Source: Tubiluchus corallicola (taxonomy: Eukaryota; Priapulida; Priapulimorpha; Priapulimorphida; Tubiluchidae). Taken from it: a stretch of DNA of 64,000 nt. How positions within the stretch are numbered: the first letter of the stretch is position 1; every line of letters begins with the position of its first letter. Made by a program: the position numbers and the translations under genes. This document shows positions 33,370 through 44,659 of this stretch, piece after piece. Where the stretch lies: NCBI GenBank assembly GCA_030141605.1, contig JAQGDQ010000405.1, positions 62,001 to 126,000 of the forward strand, written 5' to 3'. The notes beneath the pieces were generated by a model. That model was not told the DNA's origin, made no database searches, and saw only the letters and a list, made by a program, of their open reading frames with translations.

Positions 33370-35704
33370 CCCCCTCCCTCTACATTGTGATGGTTTGATC
33401 CATTACAACCCCATTGCATATCATTGTTGCATAGCAGCTATAAGTAGCTGGTATGGAATGGCCTCGTCGGTCCAGTGGGCTGACGGGCAGGTGCGTCTTC
33501 CATCTGGCATGAAGCACAATGGAGTAGATGTCTGGCGTGTTACTTAATTCACTAATTTTACTCTTACTTCTGGTTTTTTACGTTTCCTTCACAACTATGC
33601 AACAGTCGGCGTATCAGCACCATATGCTCATTGTTACAATATAAATATAAAGAGAATAAATGAAATTGTCTGTAGGTTTTTTATAACTTCTTGACTTACC
33701 TTGTTTATATTAAGCTATCAATCTCAGTTTTCATGAATGACAATTCCCGTCAATATACATGTTTATATCATTTGGAAGGTTTTTGTTTTTGATTTGTTAG
33801 GGTTAAGTGCTACAGTGGTTACAGTACTATGCATGGCTATTATTTTATGCTCCTGAAATTTGGAAAAATTATTTTGTATTAAGAGAAGTAATAGTGAAAT
33901 TTATATATAAAGTTGTTTAATCAATCAGATTTCGGATATGGGCACAAATTGCTAGCTTTCCAACCATTACATTTGGCAATCTATACAGGTAGAAACAGGG
34001 ATGTTTTGGTAGAAACATGATCATGGCAGTATGTACTTCTCTAGTGTAACACCTTTAGCCCAATATCTCAAATTGCTCAAGGGTGGTGCAGAGCCGCCCT
34101 CAATATTTTTAAAAAGGACCATCAGAACATGAGAAAACCACTGAGGAAAAACTTACAATTAAAATGCAAGGTTCACCCCACCGGCTACCGGACTAAGTAG
34201 TGTGACGTGGTTGGCATTGTTTGGCACTAATAACATTATTGTTGTCTAGGGTATGAGTTGTGTGTGGTAGATTAACTACGATAAAATAATAGTGTAGATG
34301 TGAAGTTTGGGTCCACTTCTCCACATGTGTGCCAAATTTGACTACACTGAACATGTGAAAAGGAAATGCAAATAAAGAAATTAAGTTTAACCAGTTTATT
34401 TTCCAACCATAAGTCAGATACAATAAAATGATAATGTGATAAAATATTTTAATATAGGTTCACAAGTTCACTTTATTATTCAGACCAAAATTCAAATAGA
34501 GTGTTGAAATTGACACATTCAGTGTTAATTTAGGATTGTGTCATTTTATTTCAGAATGAAGTGCGCTGTTCAATTTGTCGGACAACATTTCTACATCTTT
34601 GCCTCAATTCAGTCACAAGTTCATGTGACCTTGGCAATTTGAGTTATTTTGTCCTTCAACTTGGAAGTTTGAGTTGTAGTTTCTCACTTTCTGGTTATTT
34701 TTCTGCTTTTCTCATGGCAGGGCAGTGAATGCCTCGATCTTGGCTAAAGCACCTATTTTGTACACTAACGCGGTGCTCAGTAAATGGGCATTGCCAAGTG
34801 ATACTATATTGCATGTGAAATCAGTGTTTTGAGCAAGTGCTACTTAGTTTCATTGGCAGCTTCTTAATTAACTACTAAATAGGTTATTTTACAGTTTACT
34901 TTGTCATCTACTTTCTCCTAATTATTTTTCAACTAGCAATTAATCATAATCGTTTGAGTTCTATTAAAAATAATCGTCGATAAATTAATTTGTTTATTCT
35001 CTTCTAAATTATTCCACCTGCCTCAGATGATCAAGAATATGGGGCATTTCTTTTGTCAGCTGCACACTTCATTGCAGTATTGGTGAAGTTAACAAAGCTC
35101 TGCTCAGTTTTTGTAAATTTTTGTTGTAGATACTTCAATATGTATCTTTACTTTATACACTTTCAAGTGCTGAACTGTAAATGTGCCATATCTACAAATC
35201 CAATATTGCAATTATATCAAACAGTAATTTTAAATTGCAAAAATCCTTTATTAAGATATGCAAGATGCATTTCTATAAAAAGAATTTCAAAATACATTGT
35301 TTTTATTACCTATGTCATTATATATGTGTGCAAAACATACAATCTTTGGCATCATATCAAATTAAAGCATTGACTAATACTCATATTGAATAAAATTCAA
35401 ATTAAACAAAATCAATTAATCACACCATACCACCCAATGTAACATAATATTGTGTTAAGAAATATCTTTTAACCAAATGTGAAAATTACAGTTTTATTTT
35501 TCCCGAAGTCTCTAGCAAAAAGGTTAACTGGAACTTAACATTTGACAAAGTAATTTCAAAACACTGAGTATTGCATCTTCTTTTCTCAACACTGTGAATG
35601 TAAGACGTAGAATAAAAATACATAGAAAATAAGAATGTTAGTTCCAAAATTACACAAGAATGATTTACATAAAAATGTAAATGCAATGCAGTGTTAAATG
35701 TGTT
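33370..35704. other. Intronic stretch; one possible SINE scrap
   Basis: Mostly featureless. At about 33450-33510 'tggcctcgtcggtccagtgg' resembles a tRNA-derived box A and is similar to the candidate SINE at 49495. No box B was found here. Near 34080 a 'gagccgccctcaatatt' scrap resembles text near 39110 ('gtcgggctctgaatatt'). Confidence 0.35.
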
Positions 35705-36664
35705 CTAAATCATAAATTGATACAAATTAAGTGGGGTAATCTTGTCCTGGTCGCATCTTTTAGTCATGTGCATCACAGGAGCTGCAGGTATGACTATCAC
35801 TTGAGCTAGAATAGAGGAGGTAGACGAAAGATGTTTAGCGCATCTCTTTCCTAGAGGATTAATGGACTTCTTCTCGTCCATGGGAGTTTGGCTTAGGACT
35901 TCAGTTTCCACTACATCAGAAAGAGTTTGTCCCACCTTTGTTATTTTTTCGTTGATTGGGGAACTATCTTTACCCTATCGCTCTTTAGGATACATTTTCC
36001 TCTTGGTCCTATTTCCAGGTTGGCATCAGCACTAGGTTTGGGGATGGGTCTCGGGTCCACAAGAGTCTACAGATTATGTATTTCATCCATCACCTGCTTC
36101 TGCAATTCCATATTCTTTCTTCCGATCCCGATAGTTTTTTGGATAAAAGAGGGTAGCTTGGATGTCACATATGAGCTATTTGTTCCTCTACTATTACCCT
36201 TTCTGTCAAATCTCCTCACAGGAATTAATGGTAGCAGACGGCGCTACGGTGCTATTTGGCTGTCTAGCTCTTGCGGGAATTTGTACAATGGGAGAAGACT
36301 GAAGGGGTGGCCCTTCATGGTTATGATCTGGCTAATGTCTCTGGCCATCAGTAACATTGATACAGGTGCTCCCATTAATGTCCATGCGTGATGTCACAGA
36401 CGTATTATGCTGAAGTTCATTTTGTACTTCAAATAAAATTTTCACTTCTGTTCTATGTTTGGGTGGGATCCCTGTCCATGCTTTAATACCTCTCCCCTTT
36501 TCCCTCTTTGTTGGCGATCTTCCTGTCACACATCTTGAATGGTCACAGGATAATTTTCGCGCTCCTGGAAAAGCATTGAACCGTGATTTGTCCTTGTTGC
36601 CGCCATTATGGGTTTGAGCTGCTTTGAAGCTACATGTTTTGTTGCAGCAAGTTTGAGGTTTCAT
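35705..36664 (-). pseudogene. Unrecognised minus-strand coding relic
   Basis: Two frames (36664-36332, 110 aa; 35935-35705, 76 aa) with codon-like composition lie in line and are joined by stretches with one or two stops (for example 'IHNL', 'GPRGKCILKSDRVKIVP'). The first is basic and has Cys pairs near its start. I do not recognise the family. The size, strand and decay suggest a gag-like or accessory ORF of a retroelement, possibly the partner of the Gypsy integrase scrap at 38 kb. This is inference only. Confidence 0.3.
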
Positions 36665-37975
36665 AAATCAGTTTGTTATTCTAATGCTGCCTGAAACAAA
36701 GTGGTTTTTGTCTTCTCATTGTAATCCAATTTCGCAGAGGGGAGACTAGACGGTTCCTTGGCAGTTTTACTAGTAGCTAGGAAATTTCGACTTGTACGTC
36801 ATCTGTCCAGGTAACTTATGAAAGTTGTTAATGGAGTTGCGGAAGTGCAGACTTTCAGATTTACCAGTTTCCTGTGGATTTGGAAATGCCTAAGGGGGTT
36901 GCCACCGAAGTCTGGGAACAAGGAACTTTTCTCGCTCCCTCCGCCTTTTGCTGACTTCTAGAGTACAGGAGTTAACGGAGACGCTTTGGAGATATTGGAT
37001 CCTTGTTTCTAGCTAACCCTTTGGTTTCGTGGAGTCTGCAATGTGTTAGCCCCAGCAAACTGTTTCGGTGTTGTTTCTTGGTTTTAGAGGTGTGTTCTTG
37101 GATAACTGCACCCACAGTACCACGACCTGATGATAGCCCATTGGTACAGCTGCAGTGACCATGAAATGCCTGTTTGATAATTTTCCTCTCCTTTCTTCCT
37201 ATTACACCTGGGATAGGGTTAATTGAATTTTTCGTTATACGTATGCATGCAAGTGATTTATAGAAATACCATTTTGAAATTACTATTAAATATTTTTTGC
37301 AGGTTTTTATAAAAAAGGCATTAACGTTTGTTTGTCCTTTTGTTCATCCTCGTTATTTCTAAGCTCAAATGATAATGGCATAAAAATAGCATCGGCTTTA
37401 AACTACTTTGACCTTTGTTAAAAAATTTTGGATAAAAACTCTTTGCCTTAAAAATTAGTATGGAAAAGGTTTGTAACCTTTGTTTTATTATTTTTGTCTA
37501 CATGTGATGAACTCTGGCGTACTCGGTTAAAGTAAAAGACAACACTTATTTCGCATTCCTGGCAAAACTATTTATTCTTTTATATAATATGCCGTAGAGT
37601 GTCAAAAATGGTGCCAGTGGTCGTCACACCATGTCTGGGGCATTACCTGTCCAGTGTGCTCTTGCTTCCAATGTCTAGACATTGCTTGCGAAGATCCACC
37701 ATTAAAGTTACATTTGGTGAACTGGGTGAATTCATCTGAAACAAAATTAAAAAAAATTAAGATGTATGTTTTCCAATGTTCTATGTTCTTTCTATTAAAA
37801 TCTCTGGTGATACCAGAGGAGCCATTTTCAGAGCAACAGTCTCCCACCAGTATGGATGGATGCAGTTTAACACCTTGCCCAGGGCAGAATTTTTTATTGG
37901 TTTATAAAGGTAATCAGATAGGTGGTTTTCTCACCCTAATACTTCTGCGATCCTGGGTTTCAAAACCAGAAGCAG
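36665..37975. other. Intronic stretch, nothing recognised
   Basis: Chance frames only. It could hold retroelement internal or LTR sequence, given relics on both sides, but no repeated terminus was seen. Confidence 0.35.
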
Positions 37976-37979
37976 AATC

Positions 37980-38290
37980 ATAAACAACATGTTCTCGAGG
38001 TTCGCATGCCTGCTCCTCCGGAATACAATCTCCCTCATAAATAAAACATTTTCTTCTGCTTCTTACTCAACATGGCCTGAGGGCATATTGTTAAAATTGT
38101 CTGTTTGGACAACTTTGGGATTTCATTTAGCATCTTTTTGAATTTTATATACAACATTATTAATTTTGGGTAATAAAAGATGTGGACCTTGCCAACCTTG
38201 GCCTAATTTTCTTCTGAGTGCCAGTGAATAAAATACCATATCCCATCACCCTCTTTAATCTGCATATACATGACATTGACATTCGGTGCT
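37980..38290 (-). pseudogene. Ty3/Gypsy integrase C-terminal scrap
   Basis: The minus-strand translation with shifts reads 'GDGIWYFIHWHSEE', 'GQGWQGPHLLLPKINNVVY' and 'NPKVVQTDNFN'. This follows the GDxVW - KLxxxWxGPxxV - KVVHxDxLK order of the Gypsy integrase C-terminal chromodomain-side region. It is short and has stops. Confidence 0.65.
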
Positions 38291-40454
38291 GAAACCTTCT
38301 GAATTAATTACTGAACTCTTGAATAAACTGTAATGCTTGTTTAATGGATGGACATAAAGGCAATTATTATTTTTGAAGGAATTATTGGAATTACTAGTCC
38401 CCAAGTTTTCGTTTGAAATTAAAAAATGTGTCTACGAAAATAAGGTCACAATTGGCATAACAGATAAAACAAGGACAATTTACCAATACACTTTGAAATA
38501 AAATTTATTAAATATAAAAAACTTCTTTCATTCAAAAAATACAAAGTACTTAATTTATTAATTAGGTGGCATAAGTTTTTTGAGATATTTTAATGTGTGA
38601 TTTGTAAGTTTGACGATTTGCTGGAAAGATTTTGTAGGAAATTTATTCATCCCAGTCTAATGACTTCAAAAGAGTACTTGCCAGGAACATATTTTCGACT
38701 TCCTCTAATATCGTGTTATGCATTTTTATTGAGTGAGACTCATTTTAAACTTTTGCTGTTTTCTTGTGAACAGGTACAAGGAAACTAAAACTTTATTATT
38801 CTAAAGGCTGTTATGTTTGAATTTGGTTAGGCTACTATTTAGTGTGAATACAATAATATTTTATACAGCAGTATAAAAAACAGCATTGATGCTCACCATT
38901 CATTATCTGATCACCAGTATTTTATATCACTATGGCTTATATAACAAACTGAAAATAGTAGTCAAAATCATTCTTACTGTCAATAAATTTGAAAAAATAA
39001 TGTCAGAAGTTTTCGTCGGTAGCTAACATATTTTTTTGAAGAAATTGCATTTATCGTAATGCTTTTTTTATTTGCCATTTAAATTGATTTCTATGTTGAA
39101 GAGCCCCCGAACATGAAGTCCTCGGCCCTCCCAAGGTCTAAGTCGGGCTCTGAATATTGATGTAGAGTACTTTTTTGATGCTCTTTAAAGCGTTTTATGA
39201 CCTTTATAAGGTGTTGTGCAATGTATAACACACAACTATTGGTTATTGCTAATTTTCTTGGTTTTGAATGTCCATCAGCATAAGGACATTGCCAGACATA
39301 CTTGCATTTTTAAAAGAATACTTAATGGTAAGCATTTTGTGAATGCATTGGTGTATAGTTTTAAGTAATTACTTACTCAGTTTTGAAGCAAAAGAAACCC
39401 TCCACTTATATAAGCTTTAAAAATTTCGTCTTTAAATTTTATACCACTTACATACTGCCTTTTTGCATCAGCAGTAACGCTCTATAAAACTTGTAAATTT
39501 AAACTGCCGGGATGACCGTTAGGTGCAGCCATTTTACTGGCAGGTCGTTATGAAACGAGTTTAGAAAACATTGCGTGAAGTATGAAAAAATAATCAGAGC
39601 ATTCCTAGCACACATGTTACTAATTAAAATTTTAAATTACTGCACTTCTCAATAAGATTAGAAATAGGTTCTTGGTTAGTGAGGGGCCTTCCTCTGCATG
39701 AGCCAACGACATTTTACCAATTGGCATGAGCATTTAAGATTATTATTTCTAGTTACATAAGTCTTTTCAGCAGGTGAGCTAAAATCTAAGTAATGTAGAT
39801 TTGCATGGAAAGTTTTTGGGACATAATTTAACATTACCTTTTCTTCCCTTGATTTAGGTTTTGTGTAGGTGGCATCATGTAATGGCGACTTTGCAACACC
39901 ATTGCGGGTGATATAATATGAAAATAAACGAAAATTCCTTTTAATTCGGGTACAATATAACACATAAAATTGCTGTAAAGTAGTATAATATTTCAAGACA
40001 ACTTTTCCAAAAGCTACTTCAGGTATAGTCCTTTTCTTTCCTTTAAGGATTTACTCTCCATTGAGTAAATACCACAGTTTTTTGTTTGCAACTTTTTTAT
40101 TTCCTAATATTTTGCAATGAGATACATATTAAAGCCGAGCGTTTCAACCTAAAGTTCGAAAGGTCACCACAGCTGTTGTAAGCGATACATATACTGGGCA
40201 GGATAGAATTTGAGCAAATTTTTCTAGCTAAGATGTAAGCACTCAAGCAGTGTGCATATAAATGTGTATTATTGATAAACGGCGTAGGAGAGACGTCAAG
40301 GTGTGCACTTAGCAGTTGGATATTTAGCAACACTAAGCATGGTTAACCAATCGATAGAGCCATTTAAAATACGGGAAAACTGCATCTGGGCGGTTTGTTT
40401 TGCCCTAGTATCCTCATGCCCTACTGCTATTTACATCATTGAGACCTTACCTTA
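38291..40454. other. Intronic stretch, nothing recognised
   Basis: AT-rich and without a recognisable element. The 106-residue minus frame at 39676-39996 shows no domain and I treat it as chance. Confidence 0.4.
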
Positions 40455-40905
40455 GACCTTAGTCCTTCCCGTGCACGGATGCACATTGGGCAGACAGCCT
40501 TTTCCACTGGGTTCTATCGGCGGCTTCTCTCTCGATGTTCTCCCAACGTCTGTTCATTGCTTGAAGGTCTTCTTTGAAAGATCTGCGCCACGTTGTTTTG
40601 GGCCGACCTCTTTTCCTTTTTACGCCAGGTGGTTCCCAGCGTAACGCTATTTTGGAGTGGGATGTTCTGGTAGGCGGAGAATATGTCCAGCCAGTCTCAG
40701 TATTCTTTCTGCGACTATTTCCTGCAACCGCCTTGACTGTGCCTGCTGTAGGACTTCCACATTTGTAACATTGTCGCTATAGGATATTTTTAGGATTTTC
40801 CGAAGACATTTTTGGTGAAAGTCGTCCAGTTTCTTTGATATCGCTGCTGCAACTTTCCATTTTTCGCTGGCATAAAGAGCATTGAGGGTGGGTGTATATT
40901 CCCCT
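40455..40905 (-). pseudogene. LINE RT C-terminal end (CFDP2-like), 5'-truncated
   Basis: From 40905 downwards the translation gives 'NALYASEKWKVAAAISKKL', 'LRKILKISYSDNVTN', 'ILRLPEHPTPKIALRWEPP', 'KRGRPKTTWRRSFKEDL' and 'AADRTQWKRLSAQCASV', then a stop. This is the end of the RT protein of the same broad LINE group as the fragment at 1490-2560, retaining the GRPKTTWRR signature. After the stop comes a short TAAGGTCT-repeat tail (40441-40465), so this is the natural 3' end and the copy is 5'-truncated. Confidence 0.85.
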
Positions 40906-41414
40906 GAACATGGCTGAAGCCCAATTCACTTCTGCTCATCCATTGTCTTATCTTAGATTATTATTCTTGTGTATAAACTAGGTTTCAGTCTTGTCACAAA
41001 CATCTACTTTAATTAAGATTGCCCTATATATAAAAAACACAGAACGTCTAGCTTAGCATACAGAGCAGCAACTAAAATTTAGGCAGTTTGTTGCTGTTGT
41101 TAGACTTACTCCCATAGACATTCTTGCTCAGTTCTCGTACTGCCTGTCCATCATGCTTGCTATTGTTGTTTCTGCATTATTGATTAACTCGTCAAGGCTC
41201 ATCAAGTAACTTCCTATTGTTTTTGTTTAGTTTCATAAAATCTATTGTGGTGTTCCTCCTTGCAAAGTTTAATTCAGAGAAGGTGTAAATTCTTAAATTG
41301 AAAACAGTTTGGTCTTTTATTTTGTGATTGGCACTGTAAGTAACAGAGTTGTAAACAAAGCTAAAAAAGTGCAGTTTATTCAGAATAACCAAAAAAAACC
41401 TTTATTACTTGCAG

Positions 41415-42238
41415 AACTTCTGGGTCTTCTGATGGTACTTACGTCATTACAGCAGCAAAAGTTGTGCGACCTTACACAGACTACACGGTTGCAGTGTACA
41501 TCTTGCCAAAAATTAGCCATGATGTAAAAGTAACAATTGAGCTGCACAAAAACAGGTCCTCGGGTTCTTCTGGAGGAAAAGGAGAAAACGGTGGAAAAGG
41601 AGACAATATAGTACTTCAGGCTGGGATCAGAAAGGGTGATGGAGGTATAGGCTCCCTACGAATAGACTGTGGAAATGGAAAAGTGAATGGAGGTGGAAAA
41701 GGTGAGTCAACAGGAGACAAAGGACAAACTGACGGTGGAAAAGGTGAATCGACAGGAAGTAAAGGACAAACCGATGGTGGAAAGGGTGAGTCAACAGACG
41801 GCAAAGGACAAACTGACGGTGGAAAGGGTGAATCGACAGGAAGTAAAGGACAAACCGATGGTGGAAAGGGTGAGTCAACAGACGGCAAAGGACAAACTGA
41901 CGGTGGAAAGGGTGAATCGACAGGAAGTAAAGGACAAACCGATGGTGGAAAGGGTGAGTCAACAGACGGCAAAGGACAAACTGACGGTGGAAAAGGTGAA
42001 TCGACAGGAAGTAAAGGACAAACCGATGGTGGAAAGGGTGAGTCATCAGACGGCAAAGGACAAACTGACGGTGGAAAGGGTGAATCGACAGGAAGTAAAG
42101 GACAAACCGATGGTGGAAAGGGTGAGTCAACAGGTGGTAATGGACAAATCGAAGGTGGAAATGGTCAGTCGACAGGAGGTAAAGGTTCAGGAGGAGGTAG
42201 CGATATTGTGGCTAGAAAAGAAATTACTGTAACACCAG
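41415..42238 (+). CDS. TEP/alpha-2-macroglobulin exon: MG1 first half with minisatellite
   Basis: Exon of a secreted thioester-protein family member. The frame opens with 'SDGTYVITAAKVVRPYTDY', the hallmark first strand of MG1 (usual Y-x-V-x-AP-K-x-x-R-P-G), followed by 'VAVYILPKISHDVKV'. Then come 'SGGKGENGGKGDNIVLQAG' and about twelve units of 14 residues (GGKGEST-G/D-S/G-KGQTD; 41692-42189), and the exon resumes with 'DIVARKEITVTPG'. The acceptor follows tttattacttgcag and the donor is g|gtagga. Entry takes one base (phase 2 from 26197) and exit is phase 1. Normal MG1 domains have no such insert. The unit is a multiple of three, so copy number can vary without a frameshift. Confidence 0.9.
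41692..42189 (+). repeat. In-frame 42-bp coding minisatellite, about 12 units
   Basis: Alternating near-identical 42-bp units form an 84-bp higher-order pair: one encodes GGKGESTGSKGQTD, the other GGKGESTDGKGQTD. Later units drift (GQIE, GNGQS). High DNA identity, including silent positions, points to recent expansion or conversion. The reverse strand and the +2 frame stay open as a by-product. Confidence 0.97.
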
Positions 42239-43123
42239 GTAGGACTTTGATGAAGTTGATCTATCGAAACTCATTTCTTCTCATTTAAGATTGTTAATAT
42301 TTTTCCATTATTGTGTACACCCAGCACATTTTAACTTGGGAGAACCAGGGAGGTTTCAACAAAGGCACAATAATTTGCACAGTTTACTGGAATGAAGCTA
42401 CAGTAGTAACAAAAAAACCATCCTTGTTGGAAGATGTACTTCATCCTTCATAGTCAATTGCAGATGTACTACATATAATAGTATGATTTTTATACACTTT
42501 CACTTTTCCTGCAATTATTATTACACAGAAAAGTGAAAAAAGTACTAACTTGTTTATCTACATACTTAGTTACCCGTGTGTGTGTGAGAGAGAGAGAAAG
42601 AGACAGGAAGGAGCAGACAGAGAGTGTGTTGAAATAATGTAAAGCAGATTCCGTGATACTCGTGATTTTGTTTGCTTTTATAATTGCAAAAAAAATGTGC
42701 AGGGTGTATGCTAAACCAAGCCAAAATTAATGCTAAGTGCGCATAAAGAGTGATTAATAAAGAGCACATAAAAGTGATTAATAAGAAAGCTGTTAGTATA
42801 GCACATTTCAGTGCATTAAATGTTTTGTCTCAAATAACTGAAAGCTGAAACTAATACGTAGTTCACATTGGTACTGCTTTCAACTTTAACAATCGGGCAC
42901 CTTGCTCAGAATTATCTGTAAAATTCTTGAATTCAGTCTGTCTGAAAGTGAATATATTCTCTCCCCTTATGCACATATGTATTTATCACTTCATACATAC
43001 ACATGTTCTTATATGCTCACATAATTTTATCATATGCAAATGTACATAGGTATCTACATATTGTTCCATACATACAATATTGATAGCTGATAGCCTATGT
43101 TCATGTTTATATTCATTTTATAG
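42239..43123. other. Intron between the two MG1 exons
   Basis: 885 bp, starting gtagga and ending ttttatag. It holds a short GT/GA-rich run (42575-42625) and otherwise nothing recognised. Phase 1. Confidence 0.7.
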
Positions 43124-43987
43124 GAGTTTCTGTAATCACATCATTAGAAGTGGGAGCATTGACAGATGGTGATTATTTTCTTCGGGTCCGTGGAGTTGGA
43201 GGAGAAGGAGGAGGTGGCAAAGGAGAAGGTAATGGACAGCAAGAAACTGGTAAGGGAGGCAGCAATGGACAACAACAAACTGGTAATGGAGGCATCAATG
43301 GACAGCAAGAAACTGGTAAGGGAGGCAGCAGTGGACAACAACAAACCGGTAATGGAGGCGTCAATGGACAGCAAGAAACTGGTAAGGGAGGCAGCAGTGG
43401 ACAACAACAAACCGGTAATGGAGGCGTCAATGGACAGCAAGAAACTGGTAAGGGAGGCAGCAGTGGACAACAACAAACCGGTAATGGAGGCATCAAAGGA
43501 CAGCAAGAAACTGGTAAGGGAGGCAGCAGTGGACAACAACAAACCGGTAATGGAGGTGTCAATGGACAGCAAGAAACTGGTAAGGGAGGCAGCAGTGGAC
43601 AACAACAAACCGGTAATGGAGGCGTCAATGGACAGCAAGAAACTGGTAAGGGAGGCAGCAGTGGACAACAACAAACCGGTAATGGAGGCATCAATGGACA
43701 GCAAGAAACTGGTAAGGGAGGCAGCAGTGGACAACAACAAACCGGTAATGGGGGCGTCAATGGACAGCAAGAAACTGGTAAGGGAGGCAGCAGTGGACAA
43801 CAACAAACCGGTAATGGGGGCGTCAATGGACAGCAAGAAACTGGTAAGGGAGGCAGCAGTGGACAAGAAACTGGTAATGGAGGCTTCTCTTATAGCTTTT
43901 TGGAGGAGTCAATTTTGACCTTTAGCAGTAAATATCAATCTGTCTTCATACAAACTAGTCAAGGTGTCTACAAACCAGCAAAAAAAG
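43124..43987 (+). CDS. TEP exon: MG1 second half with minisatellite, start of MG2
   Basis: The frame begins 'GVSVITSLEVGALTDGDYF' and 'LRVRGVGG', matching the Y-x-L-x-V-x-G strand near the end of MG1. A Gly/Gln repeat (43228-43884) is followed by 'FLEESILTFSSKYQSVFIQ' and 'TSQGVYKPAKK'. The latter equals the family signature VFIQTDKxxYKPGQ, which starts MG2, with the Asp-Lys of QTDK replaced by Ser-Gln. The insert lies in the loop between the last two MG1 strands. Acceptor tttatag, donor g|gtaacc, phase 1 at both ends. The downstream intron is 6.1 kb. Confidence 0.9.
43228..43884 (+). repeat. In-frame 66-bp coding minisatellite, about 10 units
   Basis: 22-residue units GNGG(V/I)NGQQETGKGGSSGQQQT, interrupted once by Lys for Asn and ending with a shortened unit (SSGQETGNGG). 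DNA identity between units is very high. All three forward frames and most reverse frames are open, so other long frames here are shadows. Confidence 0.97.
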
Positions 43988-44659
43988 GTAACCATTTTTA
44001 ATTTTCAAATACATTTTGATAGTTGACAGACTATGGTATTTATTACAAGCTTGTAGTTTTTTATGATTCCAATTTTATTTCCAGTGTGGCTTTCACGTAG
44101 TTTTGTGAAGCAGGAGTTAGGTTTAAAAATATTTGTTACAGTTGTGAACATATACAGTCGCTTTGAGTTTTTGCGATTTTAGTCAACACACCTACCACAT
44201 AGATCAATGAAGAAGTTTTCCTGTTATAAAAGAAGTGACAATGGCCATTATGTCTGGTAAAATTCTTTCATCCCTCAGCGACTCCATTACCTGAAATCAG
44301 CACGATATAACCTAGATCTTGAAGGATATATGTATATCAATCTTATGGCGTAGTGCTAAAAAGAGATTCCTTCCCATCAACTATCTCTCCATTTTAACTT
44401 CTACAAAGTTTCCATCAACTCGCTTTCTCTTCCTTGTGCTGCCTTCAGATGCAAAAATTTGATCAGCATTGCACTTGACAGGTTTTTGTGGCAACGTTGA
44501 ACAAAGTCCTTGCGAACGATCTCTTCTTTTTGTTCTACAGTCATTAAAAAGTCTGTTTTTTAGCGGATGCTGCTTTATCTGTGCTGATATTAAATAAGTA
44601 ACCCGATTCAAAGCCTGTGCTAAAGGGATTGGGATTAAGGTTATTTTCTATTTTACCAA

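Noticed and set aside
39676-39996. 106-residue minus-strand frame
   Set aside because: No domain, no repeat relation and no splice support; likely chance in an AT-rich intron.
41616-42130. Minus-strand Pro/Ser/Val-Cys frames over the 42-bp repeat
   Set aside because: Shadow of the coding minisatellite; no start context, splice sites or homology.
43144-43866. Long minus-strand frame (240 residues, Leu/Ser/Thr-rich) and other frames over the 66-bp repeat
   Set aside because: The 66-bp unit is a multiple of three and lacks stops in most frames, so any frame stays open. Only the + frame joins MG1 and MG2 text through splice sites.
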